NCBI GenBank assembly: GCA_043815125.1
Contig: JBDRJH010000112.1
Location: 1 to 20,021, forward strand
Direction: 5' to 3'
Source of the DNA: JAUWBF01 sp043815125
Lineage (GTDB): Bacteria > Verrucomicrobiota > Verrucomicrobiia > Opitutales > Opitutaceae
Length of the DNA stretch: 20,021 bases
The translations under genes and the position numbers were made by a program. The notes beneath the pieces were generated by a model that saw nothing but the letters and a program-made list of their open reading frames with translations, searched no databases and was not told the origin of the DNA. Below, piece after piece: positions 13,811 through 20,021 of this stretch (position 1 is its first letter; every line of letters begins with the position of its first letter).

Positions 13811-14446
13811 TCAGCGGCGGGCGGCGGCGAGGACGTCGCGCCAGACGGGGGCCCAGGCGGTCACGCCGGTGTGGGTGCGGCGGTAGCCGGGCGTGAATTC
13901 GGCGAGGCGCGGGGTGTCGCCGCGCGAGTAGTCGGCGACGATGACCCGACCGACATGGAGTTCGAGCGACTCGATGCGGAGGGGGGCGCGGCCGTCGGCG
14001 GAGAACGTGGCGAGGGCGGCGTCCCAAGCGTCTAGGTTGGTGACGCCGCCGGGGCCGATGACGATGTGCAGGGTGGTGATGTCGAGCGCGAGTCGGGGCA
14101 GCTGAAGGGGGCGTTGGCGCAGGTGCCAGGGACGGGCGGTGGTTTCTAGGCGGGCGATCTCAAGGAAGTCGGCGCGGGGCAGCCCGGGCGGTCCGAAGAG
14201 GGTCGCGTCGGTCATGCGCAGGTGACCGGAGACGGGGTTTGCCATGAGGCGGCCGGGGGCGAGGCGATGACCGGTGGCTTGCTCCAGTTTTTGCGCGAAC
14301 AGGGCTGGCAACAGGAGCATCCACGCGAGTGTCAGCAGCGCGACCGCCACGGCGAGCGGGATGAGCAGGTGCTTGAGGATGCCGCCGCGTCGTCCGCACG
14401 GCGCGCGGGCCGGGAGCGACGGGCGGCGGTCGCGGACCGGGATCAT
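13811..14446 (-). CDS. Membrane-anchored protein with AsmA-like N-terminal pattern, unknown function
   Basis: A 211-residue protein with a positively charged start and one strong membrane segment at about 24-50 (LLIPLAVAVALLTLAWMLLL), so it is probably anchored in the inner membrane with a periplasmic body. The body has alternating beta-strand text such as ARPWHLRQRPLQLPRLALDI, TTLHIVIGPGGVTNLDAW and IESLELHVGRVIVADY. This resembles the repeating strands of AsmA/DUF748-type lipid-transfer or envelope proteins, but the resemblance is only a pattern. The frame stays open far upstream inside manA. I take the ATG at 14444-14446 because it overlaps the manA stop by 4 nt (ATGA) and places the membrane segment near the N-terminus. 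Translational coupling to manA is likely. Confidence 0.7.
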   Translation of the reverse strand: MIPVRDRRPSLPARAPCGRRGGILKHLLIPLAVAVALLTLAWMLLLPALFAQKLEQATGHRLAPGRLMANPVSGHLRMTDATLFGPPGLPRADFLEIARLETTARPWHLRQRPLQLPRLALDITTLHIVIGPGGVTNLDAWDAALATFSADGRAPLRIESLELHVGRVIVADYSRGDTPRLAEFTPGYRRTHTGVTAWAPVWRDVLAAARR

Positions 14447-15393
14447 CCGGCGAAGTTTTCCGTGATGAGGAGCAGGCAGGGGTCCTCGGCCTTGAAGTTG
14501 AATTCGCCGGCGTAGGGCAGCACGACGTTGTCTCCGCGCACGAGGTGGTGGGTGCGGCCGAGGGCGAGTTTGCCGGTGACGACGCTGAGGATGCGGGGCT
14601 GCTCGTTGGCGGGGATGTTCAGGGCCTCGCCGCGATCGAGCACGACGCGGCGGATGCGGAACTCGGCGCAGTCGGCGATGACGCCGGAGGTGGGCGCGGA
14701 GCGCACGGGGGCGGGCTCGAAGTCGTCCCACTTGATGGACTTGAGCGACTCGTCGATGTGGAGCTGGCGGGGCTTGCCGTCGAGACCGACGCGGGCCCAG
14801 TCGTAGACTCGGTAGGTGGTGTCGGAGTTTTGCTGGATCTCGAGGATGAGGTTGCCGCCGTCGATGGCGTGGACCTGGCCGCTGCGCACGAGGATCGAGT
14901 CGCCCTCGGCGACGGGGAAGCGGTGGACGCAGTTTTCGAGGGTGTTGTCCTTGATGGCGGCCTCGAATTGCTCGCGGGTGACGCCGTGCTTGAGGCCGAC
15001 GATGAGGCTGGCGCCGGGCTGGGTGTCGGCGATGAACCAGGTCTCGGTCTTGGGCTCGCCGCCGAGTTCAGGGGCGATGGTCGCCGGCGGGTGGACTTGC
15101 AGGCTGAGGCGCTCGCGGCAGTCGAGCCACTTGACGAGGATGGGGAAGGGTTTGTCCGCGGGCCAGCCGGGGCCCATGATGTCGGCGGGGTGGGCGGCGA
15201 TGAGTTCACGGATGGACTTGTCGGCGGTCTTGCCGGTGGTGGCGACGGACTGGGCCTCGGGACGGTCGACGATTTCCCAGCTCTCGCCGATGGGACCCTG
15301 GCCGGGCAACTCGCGACCGAGCGAGGTCGACAACGCACGACCGCCCCAGACGCGGTCCTGATAGATGGGCTTGAAACGCAGGATTTCCTTCAT
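14443..15393 (-). CDS. manA: Class I mannose-6-phosphate isomerase (short, zinc-dependent)
   Basis: Interconverts fructose-6-phosphate and mannose-6-phosphate, linking glycolysis to GDP-mannose and surface polysaccharide. The 316-residue product begins LRFKPIYQDRVWGGRAL, the usual start of bacterial short ManA. Zinc-site residues are present: Q99 and H101 in SLQVHPP, E117 in KTETWF, and H175 in SGQVHAI. The cupin core continues through QQNSDTTYRVYDW. The ORF also has a TTG at 15400-15402 three codons earlier; the ATG at 15391-15393 is preferred. No Shine-Dalgarno is seen. It is divergent from ftsK at 15501 and overlaps the membrane protein gene downstream by 4 nt. Confidence 0.93.
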   Translation of the reverse strand: MKEILRFKPIYQDRVWGGRALSTSLGRELPGQGPIGESWEIVDRPEAQSVATTGKTADKSIRELIAAHPADIMGPGWPADKPFPILVKWLDCRERLSLQVHPPATIAPELGGEPKTETWFIADTQPGASLIVGLKHGVTREQFEAAIKDNTLENCVHRFPVAEGDSILVRSGQVHAIDGGNLILEIQQNSDTTYRVYDWARVGLDGKPRQLHIDESLKSIKWDDFEPAPVRSAPTSGVIADCAEFRIRRVVLDRGEALNIPANEQPRILSVVTGKLALGRTHHLVRGDNVVLPYAGEFNFKAEDPCLLLITENFAG

Positions 15394-15440
15394 GGCGAAC
15401 AATTAGAATTTTGTGAAAAAATCGGGGGACGATAATCCGT

Positions 15441-15469
15441 TTGACCGCGGGGGGCAGATAGCTTGGTAT
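15441..15469 (+). promoter_or_regulatory. Candidate promoter for the membrane-anchored ftsK
   Basis: TTGACC (15441-15446) matches the -35 consensus at five positions. After 17 nt comes TGGTAT (15464-15469), a poor -10. The start codon is 31 nt further on. Placement in the divergent gap with manA (15394-15500) is sensible, but the evidence is only motif matching. Confidence 0.3.
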
Positions 15470-15500
15470 CGGCAACGCTGCCGGAGTGCAGCCAAACCAC

Positions 15501-17966
15501 ATGGCCAAGCGGACAAGTTCAAACCCAAACAACGCCCCCTCCTTCGCACCGCCCCGGTATCGGCCACGTTGGGCCGTGGCCAGCGTCTGCTTCCTGCTGG
15601 CGATGCTCGTGTCGGTGGGTTTCATCGACTATTCGCCGGCGCAGAGCCGGGTGATCAGCACCAATCCCACCGAGACAAACTGGGTGGGCGACTTCGGAGC
15701 GTTCTCCGGGTATTGGTCCTTTTATTGGATGGGGTTGGCTGCGTGGTTGTTGCCGGTTTTCCTTTTTTGGCTGACTTACGTCTCGTTGCGCAACGCCCGC
15801 CGGCTGGCCGTCACCCGCCTGATCGCCATGATCGCCTGCATCGCCACCTTCGCGGGATTGTGCGCGATGTGGGAGAGCTACGGCGTCTCGCAGTATTTCC
15901 CCCACGGGCTCGGCGGCCAACTGGGCAACTTCATCTACCGCGACGGACTCAAGTCCTCGATGGGAGCGTTTGGCTCCGCCCTCATGCTCGGCCTGATCTA
16001 TTCGCTCGGCCTGCTCTTTGTCTTCACCAAGGACATCGCCGCCGAGTTCGAGAAAGCCATCCACTGGTTGCAAACCTACCGTGAGCGCCGCGCCCAGCGT
16101 CAGGCCGAACTCGCCGAACTGCGCCAAAAACAGAAGGCCGAGCTGGAGAAAAAAAAGACCGAGGCCGCCAAGGTCGCCGCGATGGCCGCCTCCCCCGCCG
16201 CCGCGCCCACCATCAAAAAGCTCACCATCGCCAAGGGCGACCGCGATCCCCTCGACCGCAGCAACCACCCCTTCCCCACCGCCACCTCCGCCCCCAGCAC
16301 CAGCTCGTTGCCGCCCTTCTCGCCGAAGATCGTGCGCGGCTCCGCCCCCGCCGCCGACGCCCCCGTGGCCAACCCCTCAGCGGCCATCGCCATCGTCAAA
16401 GCCGAGGAAACCAAGAAGGCCAAGGCCGGCATCCTCCCCGTATCCGACGAAAACTACCACTTCCCCCAGCTCACCCTGCTCAAGGAGCAGACCCCCGTGG
16501 CCGAGGGCAACTCCGACGAGGAACACGTGCGCAACATGGGCGACCTCGTGCGCATCCTCGGCGAGTTCGGCGTCACCGTTAATCCCGGCGAGATTCACAT
16601 CGGCCCGGTCATCACCTGCTACGAAGTCGCCCCCGCGCCCGGCGTGCGCGTCGAGAAGATCGCCGGCCTCGACAAGAACATCGCCCTCGGCATGCGCGCC
16701 CAATCCGTGCGCATCCTCGCCCCCATCCCCGGCAAGGCCGCCGTCGGCGTCGAGATCCCCAACCGCACCCCCACGCCTGTCGGCATGAGGGAGATCCTAG
16801 AGTCCGAGGACTGGGCCTCCGTGAAGGCCGAGATCCCCATCGCCCTCGGCAAGGACGTCTCCGGCAAGCCCCTCATCTCCGACCTCACCCGCATGCCCCA
16901 CCTGCTCATCGCCGGTGCCACCGGCTCGGGCAAGTCCGTCTGCATCAACTCCATCATCGCCTCCATCGTCTACCGCAAGAGCCCCCGGGACGTCCGCCTC
17001 ATCATGGTCGACCCCAAGGTCGTTGAACTCAAAATCTTCAACACCCTGCCCCACATGCTCATCCCGGTCGTCACCGAGCCCAAGAAAGTGCCCTCGGCGC
17101 TCAAGTGGCTCCTCGGAGAAATGGAGCAACGCTACCAGCAGTTCGCCAAGGTCGGCGTGCGCAACATCGCCGGCTTCAACTCCCGCAAGAAAGCCGGCAA
17201 ACCCGACTTCCCCACCGACGCCGAGGCCCAGCAAAACCTCGACGGGGTCGATCCCCTCGCCCCCGACGACGACCTCGAACTGCCCGACCGTCTGCCCTAC
17301 ATCGTCGCCATCATCGACGAGCTCGCCGACCTCATGATGGTCGCCCCCGCCGAGATCGAGACCTCCATCGCCCGCCTCGCCCAGCTCGCCCGCGCCGCCG
17401 GCATCCACCTCATCATCGCCACCCAGCGCCCCTCGGTGAACGTCATCACCGGCGTCATCAAGGCCAACCTCCCCTCCCGCATCGCCTTCCAGGTCGCCTC
17501 CCAGGTCGACTCCCGCACCATTCTTGACGGCAAGGGCGCCGACACCCTCATCGGCCGCGGCGACATGCTCTTCTCCCCCCCCGGTTCCTCGCGCCTCGTG
17601 CGCGCCCAAGGCGCCTTTGTCTCCGACGAGGAAGTCACCGAAGTCGTCGAATTCCTCAAGAAAAACGGCCCCCCGCAATACGCCCAGTCCGTGCAGGCGC
17701 AGATCGACCGCGACGCCGCCGGCGACGACGACACCGGCTCCAGCGATCCCGTCGAAGGCGAAGGCGACGACGAACAACTCTACCGCCAGGCCCTCGACGT
17801 CATCCGCTCCACCAAACGCGCCTCCACCTCCATGATCCAGCGCCGCCTGCGCATCGGCTACAACCGCGCCGCCCGTATCATGGACCAGATGGAAGACCGG
17901 GGCGTCGTCGGCCCGGAGAACGGCTCCAGCCCCCGCGAAATTCTCGTCGACCTCGACTCAATGTGA
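15501..17966 (+). CDS. ftsK: Membrane-anchored DNA translocase FtsK
   Basis: Division-site DNA pump that clears chromosome termini from the septum and activates XerCD recombination at dif. From the ATG at 15501 it has 821 residues; an in-frame GTG at 15486 would add five, and GGAG at 15483-15486 is 14 nt from the ATG. Four membrane helices lie at about 24-43, 71-95, 104-124 and 153-176. A Lys/Glu/Ala-rich linker (about 185-330) follows. The motor has Walker A GATGSGKS (472-479) and Walker B IVAIIDELADLM (D606/E607). A DPLAPDDDLEL-type acidic insertion before Walker B is absent from the soluble paralogue. The C-terminal gamma winged helix (TSMIQRRLRIGYNRAARIMDQME) is intact. It is the first of three plus-strand genes, ahead of a rodZ-like gene. 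Confidence 0.96.
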   Translation: MAKRTSSNPNNAPSFAPPRYRPRWAVASVCFLLAMLVSVGFIDYSPAQSRVISTNPTETNWVGDFGAFSGYWSFYWMGLAAWLLPVFLFWLTYVSLRNARRLAVTRLIAMIACIATFAGLCAMWESYGVSQYFPHGLGGQLGNFIYRDGLKSSMGAFGSALMLGLIYSLGLLFVFTKDIAAEFEKAIHWLQTYRERRAQRQAELAELRQKQKAELEKKKTEAAKVAAMAASPAAAPTIKKLTIAKGDRDPLDRSNHPFPTATSAPSTSSLPPFSPKIVRGSAPAADAPVANPSAAIAIVKAEETKKAKAGILPVSDENYHFPQLTLLKEQTPVAEGNSDEEHVRNMGDLVRILGEFGVTVNPGEIHIGPVITCYEVAPAPGVRVEKIAGLDKNIALGMRAQSVRILAPIPGKAAVGVEIPNRTPTPVGMREILESEDWASVKAEIPIALGKDVSGKPLISDLTRMPHLLIAGATGSGKSVCINSIIASIVYRKSPRDVRLIMVDPKVVELKIFNTLPHMLIPVVTEPKKVPSALKWLLGEMEQRYQQFAKVGVRNIAGFNSRKKAGKPDFPTDAEAQQNLDGVDPLAPDDDLELPDRLPYIVAIIDELADLMMVAPAEIETSIARLAQLARAAGIHLIIATQRPSVNVITGVIKANLPSRIAFQVASQVDSRTILDGKGADTLIGRGDMLFSPPGSSRLVRAQGAFVSDEEVTEVVEFLKKNGPPQYAQSVQAQIDRDAAGDDDTGSSDPVEGEGDDEQLYRQALDVIRSTKRASTSMIQRRLRIGYNRAARIMDQMEDRGVVGPENGSSPREILVDLDSM

Positions 17967-17967
17967 T

Positions 17968-18010
17968 CCGTCCGGTGGAGGACGGCGCAAAAATCCGCCC
18001 CATTTGCGCC
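17968..18010 (+). terminator. Two adjacent hairpins after ftsK, possible terminator or RNA element
   Basis: Directly after the ftsK stop, CCGTCC (17968-17973) pairs with GGACGG (17980-17985). Next, GGCGCAAA (17984-17991) pairs exactly with TTTGCGCC (18003-18010) around an 11-nt loop. The stems share two bases, so they would compete. No T-run follows. The GGCGCAAAAAT core also occurs in the hairpin arm downstream of the other ftsK-like gene (3912 onward). Confidence 0.4.
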
Positions 18011-18075
18011 CTCCCCTCGCGCTCGTCACAAATCCTGCTTCCACTCGCCCACTCTTTTCCCTACTCCCAAGACCC

Positions 18076-18897
18076 ATGCAATCCATCGGCGAACGCCTCG
18101 AAGAAGCCCGCAAACGCAAAGGCATCTCCATCCGTGAAGCGGCCGAGGCGACCAAGATCCGCACCGACTACCTGCACAAATACGAAAGCAACCAGTTCGA
18201 CCTGCGCCTGCCCGAGATCTACGTGCGCGGCTTCCTGCGCAACTACGCCGTCTACCTCGGCCTCCCCGCCAACAAAATCATCGAGGACTACGACGCCCTC
18301 GGCATCGGCGAGGACCGCGCCCACCGCGGCGTCAACCGCGAGATCTACGGTCGCATGGACCTCTCCGCGCCCGCCAAGCCCAAGCGCGAGGATGGCGCCG
18401 GCAACGCCCCCGCCCAGTCCTCCCCCCGCGAGGAAGAGCCCTCCGCGTCCCGCGCCTCCGCGCCCGGCCGCACCGGCAGCAGCATCGCCGGCCTTGATCG
18501 CATTCTCCTGTTGAAGACCGGCACGCTCGGCGTGATCGGCCTGGTGCTTCTGCTGCTGGTCGGCTGGGGCCTGTTCGCGCTGTTCAGCGGCGGGTCGTCC
18601 GCCCCCGGCGACAGCCTCGTCGCCACCGCGCCCATTCACCCCGGCGAGTCCACCATCGACGTCGTGACCACCGGCCCCGTCAGCCTCGCCGTCACCCGCC
18701 AAAGCGACGGCACCGAACTCTTCCGCAGCAACGGCGAGCTGCCCGCCGGCTTCCGCCTGACGCTGCCCAAGGTCGTCGTCTCCGTGCAGACCTCCGCGTT
18801 GGAAAGCCTTCAGTTCGACTACCAAGGCCGCCGCACCCAGATCCCCAACCGCAGCGGCCCGCAGACCGTCGCGATCGATCTCTCGCAAATCCGCTGA
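18076..18897 (+). CDS. RodZ-like helix-turn-helix membrane protein
   Basis: Predicted bitopic cell-shape protein. Residues 1-75 are the Cro/C1-type HTH used by RodZ to bind MreB: IGERLEEARKRKGISIREAA, then TKIRTDYLHKYE and the diagnostic LPEIYVRGFLRNYAVYLGLP. A charged Pro/Ser/Glu linker (about 95-140) leads to one membrane helix (about 144-171, TLGVIGLVLLLLVGWGLFAL) and a periplasmic beta-rich domain (about 190-270) resembling the RodZ C-terminal DUF4115-like part. The total of 273 residues fits the family. The frame opens 72 nt earlier, but the ATG at 18076 starts the conserved domain; no Shine-Dalgarno is present. It follows ftsK by 109 bp on the same strand. A regulatory HTH protein is the alternative, but the architecture favours RodZ. 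Confidence 0.87.
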   Translation: MQSIGERLEEARKRKGISIREAAEATKIRTDYLHKYESNQFDLRLPEIYVRGFLRNYAVYLGLPANKIIEDYDALGIGEDRAHRGVNREIYGRMDLSAPAKPKREDGAGNAPAQSSPREEEPSASRASAPGRTGSSIAGLDRILLLKTGTLGVIGLVLLLLVGWGLFALFSGGSSAPGDSLVATAPIHPGESTIDVVTTGPVSLAVTRQSDGTELFRSNGELPAGFRLTLPKVVVSVQTSALESLQFDYQGRRTQIPNRSGPQTVAIDLSQIR

Positions 18898-18976
18898 CCG
18901 GCCATGTGACCGCGCCTGCCCCTCCCCCGGAGGCAGTGAGAGACGCCCCCCGCCCAGAATCATCGCACCCGCGGCT

Positions 18977-18989
18977 GAGGACAGCCGTG
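18977..18989 (+). promoter_or_regulatory. Shine-Dalgarno deciding the glycosyltransferase start
   Basis: GAGGA at 18977-18981 lies 5 nt before the GTG at 18987-18989, ideal spacing. A second in-frame GTG at 19014 has no such site, so 18987 is preferred. This is one of few clear Shine-Dalgarno sequences in the window. The remainder of 18898-18976 shows no gene. Confidence 0.55.
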
Positions 18990-20021
18990 GTCACCTCCAA
19001 AAACGAATCCGCCGTGTCCGACCCTGCCCGCCTGCGACGCGTCTACCTCCCCTCGCTGCTGTTGCTGGGCGACACATTGACCGCCTTTGCCGGCCTCTCC
19101 ATCGGCTACTGGTTGCGCTACGAGACCCCCATCGGATCGGTCGGCTTGGACGTGCCCGGCGCCACCTACCGCGCCTACCTCCCCCTGCTGTTGCTCGGCA
19201 CCGCCTTCCTCGTGGCCGCCTACGCCCAGCTCAACCTCTACGAAGAACGACTGATCCTACGAAAGTTTCAGGCGCTCAACCTCATCATCAAAGGCACCAC
19301 CTTCTGGCTAGCCGCCTACCTCGGACTGTCGTTGGTGCTCAAGTTCGACCCGCCGATCTCGCGCTGGTTCGTCATCCTCGCCTACGCACTCGTGCTCGGC
19401 CTCATGTTCGCCTGGCGCAGCCTGGCCTACCGCATCTGCACCCACCCCGCCCTCGTCGGCCGGCTGCGCCAACGCGTGGCCATCCTCGGCTGGAACGACG
19501 AGGCCCGTGCCCTGACCGATGATCTCGCCGCCAGCCCCGCGCACCCCTTCGCCTTCGCCGGCGTCGTCACCCTGCCCGACGAGGCCCCGCCCGCCGGCCA
19601 GCCGTCGCTCGGCCAAGCCTGCGAACTCGCGGCCATCCTGCGCGCCAACCGGATCGATGTCCTGCTGGCCGCGCGCACCGACCTGCCCCGCGAACAACTC
19701 CATGCCGTCGTCGAGGCGTGCGAGAAAAATTTCACCGAGTGGAAGATCGTCCCGTCCTCGTTCCAGATTCTCGTCAGCGGACTGCGTCTGCAGACGATCG
19801 GCCGCCTGCCCGTGCTCGGCGTCGAGGAGCTTGCCATCAACCGCCTCTTCAACCGCGGCCTCAAGCGCCTCGTCGACGCCCTCGGCGCGCTCGTCGGCCT
19901 GTTGCTCTCGTTGCCGGCGTTCGTAGTCCTGGCCGTGCTCATCAAGCGCGAGTCGCCGGACGGACCTGTATTCTTTTCTCAAATACGCATGGGGTCGGGC
20001 GGGCGGCACTTCACCATGTGG
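18987..20021 (+). CDS. Polyprenyl glycosylphosphotransferase (WbaP/WcaJ-like), 3' end cut by window edge
   Basis: Predicted initiating enzyme of exopolysaccharide or O-antigen synthesis: moves a sugar-1-phosphate from a nucleotide sugar to undecaprenyl phosphate at the inner membrane. The 345 visible residues show four N-terminal membrane helices (about 19-41, 62-83, 103-119, 127-145). A Rossmann-like CoA-binding_3 region follows (VAILGWNDEARAL at about 164). A further membrane segment (about 300-319) leads to the start of the catalytic bacterial-sugar-transferase domain, SPDGPVFFSQIRMGSGGRHFTMW. The usual KFRSM and catalytic Asp-Glu motifs lie beyond the window. The start at GTG 18987 is chosen by its Shine-Dalgarno; GTG 19014 is the alternative. 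It lies 89 nt after the rodZ-like gene. Sugar specificity cannot be read. Confidence 0.9.
   Translation, partial: MVTSKNESAVSDPARLRRVYLPSLLLLGDTLTAFAGLSIGYWLRYETPIGSVGLDVPGATYRAYLPLLLLGTAFLVAAYAQLNLYEERLILRKFQALNLIIKGTTFWLAAYLGLSLVLKFDPPISRWFVILAYALVLGLMFAWRSLAYRICTHPALVGRLRQRVAILGWNDEARALTDDLAASPAHPFAFAGVVTLPDEAPPAGQPSLGQACELAAILRANRIDVLLAARTDLPREQLHAVVEACEKNFTEWKIVPSSFQILVSGLRLQTIGRLPVLGVEELAINRLFNRGLKRLVDALGALVGLLLSLPAFVVLAVLIKRESPDGPVFFSQIRMGSGGRHFTMW

Noticed and set aside
14545..15435. 296-aa open frame antisense to manA
   Set aside because: Shadow frame with biased composition; manA zinc ligands and length are intact.
16797..17777. 326-aa open frame antisense to the anchored ftsK
   Set aside because: Composition artefact opposite a conserved motor domain.
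1..20021. CRISPR arrays, tRNAs, rRNAs, insertion sequences, prophage or restriction-modification genes
   Set aside because: No regularly spaced repeats, cloverleaf-like segments, transposase or integrase motifs, or terminal inverted repeats were seen on either strand.

Overview
The window is a high-GC bacterial chromosome segment that most resembles Verrucomicrobiota, probably the Opitutaceae. The assignment is an inference. It rests on GC-rich coding sequence with strong third-position G/C bias, few recognisable Shine-Dalgarno sites, a type-2 ArgC, a subtilase whose C-terminal module (a DxDxDGxxNLLEFxLG motif and an FxxRLR-like end) I associate with verrucomicrobial secreted proteins, and two FtsK paralogues. 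I see no rRNA, tRNA, CRISPR array, insertion sequence or prophage gene.

Layout. (1) 1-1865, minus: argC (arginine biosynthesis) then prmA (ribosomal protein L11 methyltransferase), which runs off the left edge. (2) 1866-2064: a divergent intergenic region with a perfect 21-bp palindrome of GTTC/GAAC half-sites. (3) 2065-6546, plus: a soluble FtsK/SpoIIIE-type translocase without membrane segments. After a repeat- and hairpin-rich gap comes a compact cluster: an LRV/HEAT-like repeat protein and two small coiled-coil proteins that look like diverged paralogues. (4) 6625-10575, minus: a very large secreted or anchored subtilisin-like protease with lower GC than its neighbours. Its catalytic domain appears to be inserted into a beta-sandwich domain. 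(5) 10715-13616, minus: grpE, dnaJ, a small RelE/ParE-like toxin-antitoxin pair and purN, closely packed. (6) 13811-15393, minus: a class I mannose-6-phosphate isomerase and, overlapping it by 4 nt, a membrane-anchored protein of unknown function. (7) 15501-20021, plus: a four-transmembrane FtsK, a RodZ-like helix-turn-helix membrane protein, and a polyprenyl glycosylphosphotransferase cut by the right edge.

How the genes fit together. Most are housekeeping: translation modification, arginine and purine synthesis, protein folding, sugar-phosphate supply, chromosome segregation, cell shape, and the first step of surface polysaccharide assembly. Segregation (FtsK), morphogenesis (RodZ) and envelope polysaccharide (glycosyltransferase, ManA) genes cluster at the right. 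The least ordinary parts are the soluble FtsK with its palindromic upstream site, the uncharacterised LRV/coiled-coil cluster, the subtilase architecture, and the toxin-antitoxin pair between dnaJ and purN. Nothing here proves a new defence or mobile system. The best candidate for an undescribed functional unit is the LRV protein plus its two paralogous small partners.
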